This document shows, piece by piece, positions 1-8,206 of a DNA stretch of 64,000 nucleotides (positions are counted from its first letter, which is position 1; each line of letters begins with the position of its first letter). The notes beneath the pieces were generated by a model. That model was not told the origin of the DNA. It did not search any database and saw only the letters and a list, made by a program, of their open reading frames with translations. The stretch spans positions 2,361,501 to 2,425,500 of the forward strand of contig NZ_WMBQ01000001.1 of the NCBI RefSeq assembly GCF_009708035.1, in the 5' to 3' direction. Both the position numbers and the translations under genes were made by a program. Source of the DNA: Hyphomicrobium album. GTDB taxonomy: Bacteria > Pseudomonadota > Alphaproteobacteria > Rhizobiales > Hyphomicrobiaceae.

Positions 1-139
1 CCGCCGTGAACGGGTCCGGCGCCAGACGCGTTTCGCCCTCGCTCTCAGGGCGACGCGGCTGTGCCTGCGGCTGCGGCTCGGGCTTCTTCTCGCCCGCGGG
101 TGGGGCTGCGCCGGTCGACTTCAAGAAGCGGCTCCGCAT
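1..139 (-). CDS. Hypothetical protein, N-terminal fragment (runs off window start)
   Basis: An open minus-strand frame begins at an ATG at 139 and stays open to the window edge, giving 46 residues that start MRSRFLKSTG. A purine-rich stretch (AAAAGGG) lies about 12 bases upstream of the ATG. The visible part is basic at first, then rich in Pro, Glu and Gln, as in a disordered N-terminal region. No family is recognised. It is divergent from the NUDIX gene, with about 90 bases between the two starts. Reality is uncertain because only the first 46 codons are visible. Confidence 0.35.
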   Translation of the reverse strand, partial: MRSRFLKSTGAAPPAGEKKPEPQPQAQPRRPESEGETRLAPDPFTA

Positions 140-228
140 CCTAAGAGTTGCCCTTTTGCGCGAATTGCGGTTGCCAGACGAACGGCGAACCCTATTCCTC
201 TATCACGACGGCATCGCAAGAGCTGCCC

Positions 229-642
229 ATGCCCTTTCCCGCGACACCGGCACTCACAACCGACTGCGTCGTCTTCGACGAGCGGGGCTACGTCCTGCTC
301 ATCCGCCGCGGCAACGAGCCGTTCAAGGGCTCATACGCGCTCCCGGGCGGCTTCGTCGATGTGGGCGAGCGGGTCGAGGATGGTTGCCGGCGCGAGTTGA
401 GCGAAGAAACCGGGCTCCATGTGGGCGAACTGCGCCTTATCGGCGTCTATTCGGACCCCGGCCGCGATCCGCGCGGGCATACGTGCTCTGTCGCCTATCT
501 CGCCCGGGTCGGCCGCGCCGAGGTCACGGCGGGTGACGATGCGGCCGCGGCCGAGTGGGTCGCCGACTGGCGGGGCGAGAAGCTTGCCTTCGACCATGCG
601 CAGATCATCGCCGACGCCGAAAAGCTGCTCTCCCGCCGCTGA
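229..642 (+). CDS. NUDIX hydrolase (ADP-ribose pyrophosphatase-like)
   Basis: Predicted cytoplasmic pyrophosphohydrolase of 137 residues that splits nucleoside diphosphates linked to another moiety. The full Nudix box GX5EX7REUXEEXGU is present at residues 41-63 (GGFVDVGE... then RELSEETGL), so all metal-binding glutamates are intact. The sequence around it resembles the ADP-ribose/NAD-related branch, but the substrate cannot be read from sequence. The ATG at 229 is chosen. A TTG at 148 would add 27 residues but would leave almost no promoter space to the divergent frame at 139. The small exported protein on the opposite strand converges 4 bases downstream. Confidence 0.85.
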   Translation: MPFPATPALTTDCVVFDERGYVLLIRRGNEPFKGSYALPGGFVDVGERVEDGCRRELSEETGLHVGELRLIGVYSDPGRDPRGHTCSVAYLARVGRAEVTAGDDAAAAEWVADWRGEKLAFDHAQIIADAEKLLSRR

Positions 643-646
643 GCCG

Positions 647-961
647 CTAGCGACCCGCGCCGAAGAATTCCGGCACGCCGGCGTCTAGGCAGGTCATCTG
701 CACGCGGATGTCGGTGAAGAGGAACCGGCAAAGCTCTTTCTTGTGGTTGGGATTTTCGCGGATCGCCGCGAACGAGGTCTTGAAGCCCCGGGCATTGGCG
801 ACCTCGAAGAGAAGCTTGTCCTGGCAGTAGGGCGTCGCCATCCAGTTGCCCTTGATGAGCTGCGCGCCGTCCTGGCACTTGATCTCGGCAGCGGCGGGAG
901 AGGCTGCCGCCAGAGCGGCGAGCACCGCCACGGCAACCGGGGTGGCCTTGGCAAATCCCAT
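647..961 (-). CDS. Small exported protein with four cysteines
   Basis: Protein of 104 residues with a clear Sec signal peptide (hydrophobic residues 8-21, probable cleavage after ASPAAA near residue 25). The mature part of about 80 residues contains four cysteines (C29, C46, C78, C91), which would suit two periplasmic disulfides. No named domain is recognised. It lies downstream of, and on the same strand as, the choloylglycine-hydrolase-like gene, but a strong hairpin separates them, so co-transcription is doubtful. Its 3' end nearly touches the convergent NUDIX gene. Confidence 0.65.
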   Translation of the reverse strand: MGFAKATPVAVAVLAALAAASPAAAEIKCQDGAQLIKGNWMATPYCQDKLLFEVANARGFKTSFAAIRENPNHKKELCRFLFTDIRVQMTCLDAGVPEFFGAGR

Positions 962-1046
962 TTGGACGCCCTCCTGTTCGCGAGTTGGCCTGCCGCACGG
1001 GGCGGCACGCGATTTAGGAACCTAAAGGGAAACCCCAAGACGCCAA

Positions 1047-1077
1047 AGCCCCGCACGGAGGCGGGGCTCGGTTTTTT
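1047..1077. terminator. Strong hairpin with T-tract between two minus-strand genes
   Basis: Perfect 8-bp stem AGCCCCGC/GCGGGGCT with loop ACGGAG, followed on the plus strand by TTTTTT (1072-1077). It lies just downstream of the minus-strand amidase gene that ends at 1099. The T-tract is on the plus side, where no gene ends. On the minus side the stem is followed only by TTTGGCGTCTT. It may act in both directions or block antisense transcription. Confidence 0.6.
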
Positions 1078-1098
1078 CGGCCGATGCTGGCGCAGGTG

Positions 1099-2199
1099 TC
1101 ACTGCGTGGCGGTGGAAAAGTCCTTTGGCGTCGCCATCCGCACCGTTGGCTTGGCGCTGGCGATGCTCAGCGTGCGGGTCGGCTGGCCGGCGGAGAAATC
1201 GAGTTCCTTGAGATCGACCGCGCGCAGGCTCGGATCGTTGTAGGTCTTCCAGAAGTAGACCTTGTTGGCATGGTCGCGGAACGTGGTCCACTGCGTGTAG
1301 TCGCCCATTGGCTTGCCGCCTTGCGAATAGTCGCGCACCAGGCCCTTCGGAATGTCCACGCGGTTGATCAGGTGCTCGGCGACGATGAGCGCCTCCTTGG
1401 CGTCCTTCGGCTGGTCGGCGAGATGCGCCACGGCCGCCGCCATGACGAAGCGCGACGGCGGGGTCGGATCGCCCGGCAGGCCGTGCAGTCCCGAGCCCTG
1501 TCCCGTGCCGGCGTAGGTGACGTTGCCCAATTTCACCGGCTTGGCGTTCACCGCCGTCAGGTTGACGTAGTTGCGCAGGTTCTCGATGTGCCAGGGATAG
1601 GTGGGCGAGTTGGTGAGCACGCCGACCGTGTTGTCGTAGACGGCGAGCTTGCCGCCGACATATTCGATGACGATGCTCTTGCCGCTCGCGTCGTGCACCG
1701 CGTAGTGGAGCGGCGCGTAGGAGCCGAGCTGCGGCACCGTCTCGCCCCACACGACGACGTCGCCGAGCGCGGCCTTCACCTCATCGACGGTTTCGAAGTT
1801 GCCGAGCACCCACGCGCCGAAGCTGGCGTTGGACAGAGCCTTCGCCTGGTCGGCGGCCTGCACGTCCTGGTACTGCGCTTCCGCCGGCAGGTAGAGCGCA
1901 CCGAAGCCGAGACCCTTCTCGTTGAGCCCGTCGGTGGCGACCGGCATGCCGTAGGCGTTCATCGCCACGTAGCCGTATTTCGATTTCCACTTGAGCCCGT
2001 CGCCTTTCGGCGCCGGCGACGTGACATCCATGCCGCGCGGCAGCACCTGCAGCTCGCTGCCCAGATCCATCGCGAATTCCATGGTCCGCACCGTCATCGG
2101 CGAGCCGTCGCCAGCGACGAGGCGAACGTCGGTGCAGGCAAGCGTCGGCGTGGCGGCCATCAGGCCTGCACACAGCGTGGCAACGGCACGGCGCAGCAT
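1099..2199 (-). CDS. Choloylglycine hydrolase/penicillin V acylase family amidase (exported)
   Basis: Linear amide C-N hydrolase of the Ntn superfamily, 366 residues. The N-terminus MLRRAVATLCAGLMAATPTLA is a signal peptide, and cleavage would expose Cys22 in CTDVRL as the N-terminal nucleophile required by this family. The mature length (about 345) fits bile salt hydrolases and penicillin V acylases. The enzyme probably acts in the periplasm on an N-acyl compound. In Gram-negative members, penicillin V and acyl-homoserine lactones are known substrates, but the one used here cannot be inferred. A hairpin at 1047-1077 follows the stop. The gene is apparently monocistronic. Confidence 0.85.
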   Translation of the reverse strand: MLRRAVATLCAGLMAATPTLACTDVRLVAGDGSPMTVRTMEFAMDLGSELQVLPRGMDVTSPAPKGDGLKWKSKYGYVAMNAYGMPVATDGLNEKGLGFGALYLPAEAQYQDVQAADQAKALSNASFGAWVLGNFETVDEVKAALGDVVVWGETVPQLGSYAPLHYAVHDASGKSIVIEYVGGKLAVYDNTVGVLTNSPTYPWHIENLRNYVNLTAVNAKPVKLGNVTYAGTGQGSGLHGLPGDPTPPSRFVMAAAVAHLADQPKDAKEALIVAEHLINRVDIPKGLVRDYSQGGKPMGDYTQWTTFRDHANKVYFWKTYNDPSLRAVDLKELDFSAGQPTRTLSIASAKPTVRMATPKDFSTATQ

Positions 2200-2266
2200 T
2201 CGCGTCTCCTTGGCATGCAGCTCAAAAGAACGGCGCGGCGGGTCTAACCCACCGCGCCATGTCGGA

Positions 2267-2752
2267 TCACTGTCCGTCGGGGAAATACTCGAGCGTCGTG
2301 CGGCAGCTTTCGGCCCACTCCGACTTGCTCATCTGCGTCTGCGGATCCCAGTCCTTCAAGCAATCGGCGAGACCCTTCTTGGTCACCTTGAAGTCCTTCT
2401 TGGACTCATCGAGGATCGCGTTCGCCTCGCTCTCGCCGCGCTTCTCGGCGCTGCGGTCGGTATCTTCCTTGAGGTTCTGCGCCGGCGTTTCGATTGCGGC
2501 ATCGCGGTCGGCTTTGTCGCCGGCGTCGGGGATCACACCCTCGTCCTGCGGCGTGGGCAGCGACTGGCGATCATCGTTGGGAGAGACATTCTCTTCCGAA
2601 GCGATGCCGCTGCGCTCCGAGGCGGTCAGTGGATCCTTGTAGTAGGTGTCTGTCGGGATATCGGTCGCCTTCTCGGCGGTCAGAGCCGGCACCGCGTAGA
2701 GCGCGATCGCCATCCCGGCGACGGCCAAGGACAGGAACATTTTCGACGGCAT
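2267..2752 (-). CDS. Exported hypothetical protein, acidic
   Basis: Protein of 161 residues from the ATG at 2752, which has GGGG about 10 bases upstream. An in-frame start at 2770 would add six residues before the signal peptide. Residues 3-26 form a signal peptide (MFLSLAVAGMAIALYAVPALTA). The mature part is charged and probably flexible up to about residue 110, with a more compact C-terminus holding two cysteines. No family is recognised. It is divergent from the pqqA-type gene across a 298-base region containing two inverted repeats that could control either gene. Confidence 0.65.
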   Translation of the reverse strand: MPSKMFLSLAVAGMAIALYAVPALTAEKATDIPTDTYYKDPLTASERSGIASEENVSPNDDRQSLPTPQDEGVIPDAGDKADRDAAIETPAQNLKEDTDRSAEKRGESEANAILDESKKDFKVTKKGLADCLKDWDPQTQMSKSEWAESCRTTLEYFPDGQ

Positions 2753-2914
2753 GGAACACCCCAAAATCACAATCCTGAGCTGGCGATCTCATCACCAGTT
2801 CGTGTGAGCCTACGCTATTAAGCTGATGGTTCAGGAAAGCGCGCCGTTGGGGTTTGTCTAAAATTGGAAGGACTTCAATGGGTAGCGGCTGGGGCCTTAA
2901 CTGGTCACGAACCG

Positions 2915-2947
2915 CTTATCGTGGCGATAAGTTTCCCTGATAATCAG
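2915..2947. promoter_or_regulatory. Two adjacent inverted repeats in the divergent region before pqqA
   Basis: CTTATCG-TGG-CGATAAG (2915-2931) is a perfect 7-bp inverted repeat. CTGAT-A-ATCAG (2937-2947) is a second perfect one only five bases further on. They lie about 100 bases before the pqqA-type start and about 165 bases before the divergent gene. This is the usual form of operator sites for dimeric regulators, but the regulator is unknown. The rest of 2753-3050 shows no other gene. Confidence 0.4.
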
Positions 2948-3050
2948 TTCACGCAAATGCGATTTCTGTTTATCGAACGCCAGCGCTATGTTCACGTTAT
3001 TCGGAACAGGCGGACAGGCGGTTCGCCAACGTTCAACAGGAGGAAATATC

Positions 3051-3140
3051 ATGAAGGTTTGGAGCAAGCCGGCCGTTCGCGAGCAGGAAGTTGGCCTCGA
3101 GGTCACGTCCTACATGCCGGCCGAGATTGACATCATCTAA
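3051..3140 (+). CDS. pqqA: PqqA-type precursor peptide, orphan
   Basis: A 29-residue peptide (MKVWSKPAVREQ, then EVGLEVTSYMPAEIDII) with an optimal AGGAGG Shine-Dalgarno at 3038-3043 and its own terminator at 3165-3202. It has the PqqA hallmark Glu-x3-Tyr (E17, Y21), the two residues cross-linked by the radical SAM enzyme PqqE to begin pyrroloquinoline quinone synthesis. The GLEVTSY and AEID segments closely resemble the 29-residue PqqA of Methylobacterium as I recall it. No pqqB, C, D or E lies in the window, so the gene is an orphan here. It may be an extra copy serving a distant pqq cluster. Very likely real, given the signals around it. Confidence 0.85.
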   Translation: MKVWSKPAVREQEVGLEVTSYMPAEIDII

Positions 3141-3164
3141 CTCGATTCGAGCTAGCTGATAAAG

Positions 3165-3202
3165 AAGCGGGGGCCGAGATGCTCGGTCGCCGCTTTTCTT
3201 TT
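3165..3202 (+). terminator. Intrinsic terminator of the pqqA-type gene
   Basis: AAGCGG (3165-3170) pairs with CCGCTT (3190-3195). An inner stem CCGAG/CTCGG (3174-3178 with 3182-3186) closes on the loop ATG. TTTTCTTTT follows directly. The hairpin begins 25 bases after the stop, so the mRNA would be only about 200 bases long. Confidence 0.85.
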
Positions 3203-3225
3203 GCGCGAAGTCTTGGCCGTCCGCA

Positions 3226-3798
3226 CTAGGGCAGGCAGGCCGTGCCGACGGCGATGCACTGAATGCCGCCGCTGACGTCATGACAATCGATGTCCGTCGC
3301 GGAGGCGTTCTTCCACACCGCGTATTCCTTGCCGTGCTTCTTGCGCGTGTCGATTTCCCAACCGAAGATCGATTGCTCCTCGGCCTCTTTGCGCGTCTTG
3401 CGCTTGGCGCCGTAAGAGTTCAGCGGCTCGGCCTTGCAATCCTTCTTCTTGACCACCTCTTTCGCGGCTTCCTTGGCGCCGCCGATGGCGCGATTGAGCA
3501 GGTCGAGGCACGGCTTTGCGGTGCGCGTGCACGTCCACTGGCCGCCCTTCTCGACGCAGTCGACCTTCTGGTCCTGCGAATAGCGCCAGGAATTGTACTC
3601 GCCGCCGTACTTGTCCTTCACGGCCGAGCGCCAGGCGAAGAGCGAATTCGGGTAAGCGCCGAGGTCGCGCATCGCAGCTGGTTTGCCTTCGGCGGTGACT
3701 TTGTCCTTGCAATCATCAGCGGCAGCAGCAGGCAGTGCTGCCAGAACTGAAAAAGCGGCCGCCACGAAGGCCAGCCGCACGCCAAATCTCGTATCCAT
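3226..3798 (-). CDS. Exported Cys-rich protein with two internal repeats
   Basis: Protein of 190 residues with a signal peptide (residues 1-27, ending AAA before DDC). The mature chain holds two copies of one module. The first runs AWRSAVKDKYGGEYNSW, later DC, WTC and PC. The second runs GWEIDTRKKHGKEYAVW, later DC, IQC and AC. Each has W-x9-(Y/H)-G-x-E-Y-x2-W, then DC and two further cysteines at matching spacing. The modules are joined by a Lys-rich linker. This indicates a tandem domain duplication in a disulfide-stabilised periplasmic protein. No named family is recognised. Its 3' end converges on the pqqA-type gene. Confidence 0.7.
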   Translation of the reverse strand: MDTRFGVRLAFVAAAFSVLAALPAAAADDCKDKVTAEGKPAAMRDLGAYPNSLFAWRSAVKDKYGGEYNSWRYSQDQKVDCVEKGGQWTCTRTAKPCLDLLNRAIGGAKEAAKEVVKKKDCKAEPLNSYGAKRKTRKEAEEQSIFGWEIDTRKKHGKEYAVWKNASATDIDCHDVSGGIQCIAVGTACLP

Positions 3799-3937
3799 CT
3801 TGTCGTTTCCTGATAGCTGAGCTACGCGCCTCTACCCGGAACGGTGTGGAGGCGGAGAACACTTGCACGGAATCTGGTGGGATTTGAGGCTGTCGGCGCC
3901 GGCCCCCGCAAGTGCCTGATGCGGCGTGGCGATCCCG

Positions 3938-4786
3938 CTACAGGCGCACGCGCCTCAGGCCCAAGTAAGCCTCCATACCGCGGCGCAGCCAACGGCTGGG
4001 AATTTTTCCCCGCGCGAAATGGGTGTAGCGGGCCATGCGCCCCACCGGATTGCGGAAACTTGGCCGTCTTGTCTCCAGCACGTCGGCGATCCGCTCCGCG
4101 ACCACCTGAGGATCGCCGCCCTTGGCGGCCACGTGCGCATCGCCGGCGCGAAAGACATTCTCGCTCCACCGCCGGTAGGCGCTGTCCGACGGGGCGATGC
4201 GCGGGGATGCCTGCCAGATGTCGGTCACGTAGGGACCGGGCTCGAGGAGGATCACATCGATGCCGAACTGATCGACCTCGAAAGCGAGCGATTCCGCCCA
4301 GCCCTCTACTGCCCACTTCGATGCGACGTAGATGGAGTTGCAGGGATGGCCGTTGAAAGCCGCTTCGCTGGAGATGACAACGATGCGCCCCGACCGCTGC
4401 TTGCGGAACGTCGGCAGCAGCGCGCGTGTCAGCGACATCACGCCAAAGAAATTGGTGTCCATGACGCGGCGCAGCTCGGCGTCGGGGATGTCCTCGAAGG
4501 CGCCGCCCGCCGCCACGCCGGCGTTGTTCACGATCGCGTCGAGGAATCCGCCGGTGATTTCGAGCGTTTCCGCGACACCCTTGGCTATCGACGCCGCGTC
4601 CGTAACGTCGAGCTGCACGACGCTGACGTTCTGCGCCGCGCCCGATTCCGCCAGGGCTGCGTCGAGGGCACCGCGGCGCTCGAGGTTGCGCATTGAGGCG
4701 ACGACTCGCCAGCCGCGCTTGGCGAGCTCGACCACCGCCAGAAGTCCGAAACCCGCTGACGTGCCCGTAATCAGAACCGTGCGCAT
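3938..4786 (-). CDS. Short-chain dehydrogenase/reductase (SDR)
   Basis: NAD(P)-dependent oxidoreductase of 282 residues, starting at MRTVLITG. An upstream in-frame start at 4825 would add 13 residues not expected in the family. The classical SDR motifs are present: TGTSAGFG for the cofactor (residues 7-14), NNAG, the active-site serine in VISSEAAF, and YVASK for the catalytic Tyr and Lys. The rest of the fold matches classical SDRs, but the substrate is unknown. It lies downstream of sdhA on the same strand, where sdhB would normally be. The gap of about 200 bases and unrelated function argue against a true operon. Confidence 0.85.
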   Translation of the reverse strand: MRTVLITGTSAGFGLLAVVELAKRGWRVVASMRNLERRGALDAALAESGAAQNVSVVQLDVTDAASIAKGVAETLEITGGFLDAIVNNAGVAAGGAFEDIPDAELRRVMDTNFFGVMSLTRALLPTFRKQRSGRIVVISSEAAFNGHPCNSIYVASKWAVEGWAESLAFEVDQFGIDVILLEPGPYVTDIWQASPRIAPSDSAYRRWSENVFRAGDAHVAAKGGDPQVVAERIADVLETRRPSFRNPVGRMARYTHFARGKIPSRWLRRGMEAYLGLRRVRL

Positions 4787-4954
4787 GGTTACCCCGCTGA
4801 CTGCCGCTCTTGACGCCGCCGGCAATCCGGCGAGGCGGTCATTTCCTCCGCAATAAACGCCTGTATATCCGCTATGAGCGCCGCTGGCGAACGCTTCGCG
4901 CGCGCAACGGTTGCCGCGCGGCGGTGAAATTTTGCTGCTGTGTTTCAGCGGGAT

Positions 4955-4970
4955 GCCGCAGGGTTGCGGC
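4955..4970 (-). terminator. Possible weak terminator after sdhA
   Basis: A perfect 6-bp hairpin GCCGCA-GGGT-TGCGGC lies 20 bases beyond the sdhA stop. There is no immediate T-run on the minus strand (AAAATTTC comes about 20 bases later). It could act as a pause or Rho-assisted site. It is listed because it is the only structure in the sdhA-SDR gap. Confidence 0.3.
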
Positions 4971-4990
4971 TAAGGCGCGGAAAGCGGCCG

Positions 4991-6859
4991 TCAGTACACG
5001 CGCGCTTTCGGCTCGATGTACTTGACCTCGTTGGTCATCGTGTGGGTGTGCACCGGCCGGAAGTCGAGCCGCACCACCTTCGAGCCGTAGTCGGCCCAGG
5101 CGAGCGTGTGCTTCATCCAGTCGACGTCGTCGCGATTGGGGAAATCCTCGCGCGCATGCGCACCGCGGCTTTCCTTGCGATTGTGCGCGCCCGTCACCGT
5201 CACCGCCGCCTGAGCGATCAGGTTGTCGTACTCGAGCGTCTCGACGAGGTCGGAGTTCCAGATGAGCGAGCGGTCGGTCACGCGGATGTCGTCCGACGCC
5301 TTCCAGATCTCGCTGATCTGCTTCATGCCCTCGGCCATCACCGGGCCGTCGCGGAACACCGCGCAGTGCGCCTGCATCGACTTCTGCATCTTGAGGCGCA
5401 AGTCGGCCGTCGGCGTCGAGCCCGACGCGTAGCGGAAACGGTCGAGGCGCGCGAGCGCGCGCTCCGTCACGTTGGGATCGAGCTCCGGATGCGCGCTGCC
5501 GCGCTCGATGGTCTCGGCACAACGCAGGCCCGACGCGCGCCCGAATACGACGAGGTCGATGAGCGAGTTGGAGCCAAGGCGATTAGCGCCGTGCACCGAC
5601 ACGCACGCCGCCTCGCCGATGGCCATCAGGCCCGGCACGATCGTGTCCGGATTGCCGTCCTTCAGCGTCAGCACCTCGCCGTGATAGTTCGTCGGGATGC
5701 CACCCATGTTGTAATGCACCGTCGGCAGCACCGGGATCGGCTCGCGGCGCAGGTCGACGCCCGCGAACACCTTGGCACTCTCCGTGATACCCGGCAGGCG
5801 CTCAGCCAGGATCTTCGGATCGAGATGATCGAGATGCAGGTAGATGTGATCGCCATCCGCGCCGTGCCCACGGCCCTCGCGGATTTCGATGGTCATCGAG
5901 CGCGAGACGACGTCGCGCGACGCGAGGTCCTTCGCATGCGGGGCGTAGCGCTCCATGAAGCGCTCGCCCTGCGCGTTGGTGAGATATCCGCCCTCGCCGC
6001 GCGCGCCCTCGGTGATGAGCACGCCCGCGCCATAGATGCCGGTCGGATGGAACTGCACGAACTCCATGTCCTGCAGCGGCAGTCCGGCGCGCAGCACCAT
6101 GGCATTGCCGTCGCCGGTGCAGGTGTGCGCCGAGGTGCATGAGAAATACGCGCGGCCGTAGCCGCCCGTCGCCAGGATCGTCTTCTTGGCGCGGAAGCGA
6201 TGGATCGAGCCGTCGTCGAGGCACAGCGCGAGGATGCCGCGGCAGGCGCCGTCCTGATCCATCAACAAATCGAGCGCGAAGTACTCGATGAAGAACTCGG
6301 CCGAGTAGCGCAGCGCTTGGCCGTAAAGCGTGTGCAGCATGGCGTGACCGGTGCGGTCGGCGGCGGCGCACGTGCGCTGCGCCGGCGGCCCCTCGCCGTA
6401 GTGTGTCGTCATGCCGCCGAACGGGCGCTGATAAATCTTGCCGTCCTCGGTGCGAGAGAACGGCACGCCGTAGTGCTCCATCTCGTAGACGGCGGCCGGC
6501 GCGTTGCGGCACAGATACTCGATCGCATCCTGGTCGCCGAGCCAGTCGGCGCCCTTCACCGTGTCGTACATGTGCCAGCGCCAGTCGTCGGGGCCCATGT
6601 TGCCGAGCGCCGCCGCCACGCCGCCCTGCGCCGCCACGGTGTGCGAGCGCGTCGGAAACACCTTCGTCACACAAGCCGTCTTGAGGCCGGCCTCCGCGCA
6701 GCCGAGCGTGGCGCGCAAACCCGCGCCGCCGGCGCCGACGACCACGACGTCATACGTATGATCGTGAATGGGGTACGACGGCCCCGCCACCGCCGGAGCC
6801 TTGCCCGGCTTCTTGGTGCCGTTCGGCTTCGCCGCGTCGCTCTTCTTCTTCTCGGCCAT
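4991..6859 (-). CDS. sdhA: Succinate dehydrogenase flavoprotein subunit
   Basis: Subunit A of complex II, 622 residues. It oxidises succinate to fumarate at the cytoplasmic face and carries covalent FAD. The dinucleotide-binding [12 protein letters not shown] lies near residue 40, and the FAD-linking His is in [10 protein letters not shown]. The C-terminus ends PKARVY, as in the family. An N-terminal extension of about 30 residues, rich in Lys and Ala, precedes the conserved core and makes the protein slightly longer than typical alphaproteobacterial SdhA. It is third in a tight sdhC-sdhD-sdhA operon (5 bases after sdhD). The expected sdhB does not follow. Confidence 0.97.
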   Translation of the reverse strand: MAEKKKSDAAKPNGTKKPGKAPAVAGPSYPIHDHTYDVVVVGAGGAGLRATLGCAEAGLKTACVTKVFPTRSHTVAAQGGVAAALGNMGPDDWRWHMYDTVKGADWLGDQDAIEYLCRNAPAAVYEMEHYGVPFSRTEDGKIYQRPFGGMTTHYGEGPPAQRTCAAADRTGHAMLHTLYGQALRYSAEFFIEYFALDLLMDQDGACRGILALCLDDGSIHRFRAKKTILATGGYGRAYFSCTSAHTCTGDGNAMVLRAGLPLQDMEFVQFHPTGIYGAGVLITEGARGEGGYLTNAQGERFMERYAPHAKDLASRDVVSRSMTIEIREGRGHGADGDHIYLHLDHLDPKILAERLPGITESAKVFAGVDLRREPIPVLPTVHYNMGGIPTNYHGEVLTLKDGNPDTIVPGLMAIGEAACVSVHGANRLGSNSLIDLVVFGRASGLRCAETIERGSAHPELDPNVTERALARLDRFRYASGSTPTADLRLKMQKSMQAHCAVFRDGPVMAEGMKQISEIWKASDDIRVTDRSLIWNSDLVETLEYDNLIAQAAVTVTGAHNRKESRGAHAREDFPNRDDVDWMKHTLAWADYGSKVVRLDFRPVHTHTMTNEVKYIEPKARVY

Positions 6860-6864
6860 CGAGC

Positions 6865-7239
6865 CTAGCCCCCGAAGCTCAGTTTCAGGACGGCGAAGAT
6901 CGAAATGACGGCGATCGCCGCTGCGAAAAATGTGTTCCCTAGAAGCAGCAGCATCTTGGCGCCCTCGCCGTGCACGTAGTCCTCGATGATGACCTGCATG
7001 CCGATCCGCATGTGCACGGTCATCGAGACGATGAGCGCGATGAGCGCCACGGCCACCGCCGGGTGCGCCAGCGTCGCCTTCACGGTTGTCAGATCGGTAC
7101 CCGCCAGCGCGGCAATGAGGCCGACGGCGAAGGCGAACAGCACGGCGTTCGAGGCGCCCGTGAGCCGCTGCTTAAGAAAGTGCGTTGGGCCTTCGTGCGC
7201 CGAGCCGAGACCGCGCGCGCGCTTCAGCGGAGTGATCAT
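6865..7239 (-). CDS. sdhD: Succinate dehydrogenase membrane anchor subunit
   Basis: Hydrophobic anchor of complex II, 124 residues from the ATG at 7239. That codon overlaps the sdhC stop as ATGA, the usual sign of translational coupling. In-frame ATGs at 7245 and 7257 are less economical. Three transmembrane segments are visible, and the family segment [15 protein letters not shown] contains the region expected to bind heme b and ubiquinone. It starts with [12 protein letters not shown], as in related SdhD proteins. Confidence 0.92.
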   Translation of the reverse strand: MITPLKRARGLGSAHEGPTHFLKQRLTGASNAVLFAFAVGLIAALAGTDLTTVKATLAHPAVAVALIALIVSMTVHMRIGMQVIIEDYVHGEGAKMLLLLGNTFFAAAIAVISIFAVLKLSFGG

Positions 7240-7658
7240 TGCCATGCCTGCAGCCATCCGCGCTCGCTAGCGATGTAGAACCACAGGCCCGCGGTGAGCA
7301 GCACCGACAGCACGATGGTTCCCCACGACATCAAGTCGACGCTGCCGATGTCGAGGCCGGTGCCCGTGTCCCATACGAAATGGCGCAAGCCGCCCAGCAG
7401 GTGATGGATCAGCGCCCAGGAGTAGCCGACGATGATCACCATGCCGGGCCAGGTGGCGAAGAGCCCATTCACGTAGGCGAAGTAGCCGGGGCTCACCGCC
7501 GCCGCGAACAGCCACCAGGCGAGCAAAAGCGAGCCGAAATACAGCGCCGCACCGGTGATGCGATGCAGGATCGACATCACCATGTTGATCTGCGGCTTGT
7601 AGATCTGCAGATGCGGAGATAGCGGGCGCGGACGCGCTCGCCGCTCGGTGCCGGCCAT
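7236..7658 (-). CDS. sdhC: Succinate dehydrogenase cytochrome b556 subunit
   Basis: Cytochrome b subunit of complex II, 140 residues from the ATG at 7658 (MAGTERRARPRPLSPHLQIY). An in-frame start at 7730 would add 24 residues unlike the family. The SPHLQIYKP and SILHRITG signatures are present, followed by three membrane spans and a His-rich segment (IHHLLGGLRHF) that supplies the axial heme ligand. First gene of sdhCDA; its promoter should lie in 7659-7750. Confidence 0.94.
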   Translation of the reverse strand: MAGTERRARPRPLSPHLQIYKPQINMVMSILHRITGAALYFGSLLLAWWLFAAAVSPGYFAYVNGLFATWPGMVIIVGYSWALIHHLLGGLRHFVWDTGTGLDIGSVDLMSWGTIVLSVLLTAGLWFYIASERGWLQAWQ

Positions 7659-7750
7659 GAGGACCTCGTTGGCGTAGTCTAGAGTCGTTCTAGCGCGGAC
7701 CCTGGCGGGCGGCAATTCGCCATTCGCCACAGCACGGGCGGCTTAGCCTA

Positions 7751-8206
7751 CTAGGAGTTTTTTTTCTTTCGACCCCTTTGCGCACCTGCACCCTGACTTA
7801 GAGCCGAGGCCGCGAGCCCCTTCGCCGAGCGTCCGAGGGAGTCCTGATTTGAAAGCGCCTTGGCTGCCAACCTGCTTGCGCTGACTGAGGTTGCCTCATC
7901 GGCATGAAGCGCACGGCTAACAAAGCCTGGATCGCTGCTGATCACCTTGAGATATGCACGCGCCGGTCGGTCGGGGCTACTCCGCCCCTGCTCCCAATCC
8001 CTTAGCGTCCCAATCGGAATTTCAAACCGGTTGGCGAATTCCTCTTGAGACAGTCCCAGTTGCCAGCGCATGCGCTTGATTGGCGCGACGCGCTTCATGG
8101 CACCCAGATCGGCTGCACCCAACGAGGGATTTTCGCGATCATCACTCTTCCGCGTGCGAGATGCACGCCCCGCGGCACTTCGTTTGAGTGACTTACTCTT
8201 GCTCAA
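7751..8206 (-). CDS. HTH antitoxin, partner of BrnT-like toxin
   Basis: DNA-binding protein of 151 residues. A basic N-terminus is followed by an XRE-type helix-turn-helix (residues about 50-75, LSQEEFANRFEIPIGTLRDW, then EQGRSSPDRPARAYLKVI), then an Ala/Ser-rich C-terminus ending in a Lys run. It overlaps the end of the toxin gene by 14 bases, so the two are co-translated in the order toxin then antitoxin, as in brnTA modules. The usual role is to neutralise the toxin and repress the shared promoter. The inverted repeat at 8476-8490 is a likely operator. Canonical BrnA is a ribbon-helix-helix protein, so this is a variant partner. Confidence 0.8.
   Translation of the reverse strand: MSKSKSLKRSAAGRASRTRKSDDRENPSLGAADLGAMKRVAPIKRMRWQLGLSQEEFANRFEIPIGTLRDWEQGRSSPDRPARAYLKVISSDPGFVSRALHADEATSVSASRLAAKALSNQDSLGRSAKGLAASALSQGAGAQRGRKKKNS

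Noticed and set aside
148-228. Extended NUDIX N-terminus starting at a TTG, with CANCGC resembling half a zinc ribbon
   Set aside because: Only one CxxC-like pair is present, the start is a weak TTG, and the conserved Nudix protein begins at the ATG at 229.
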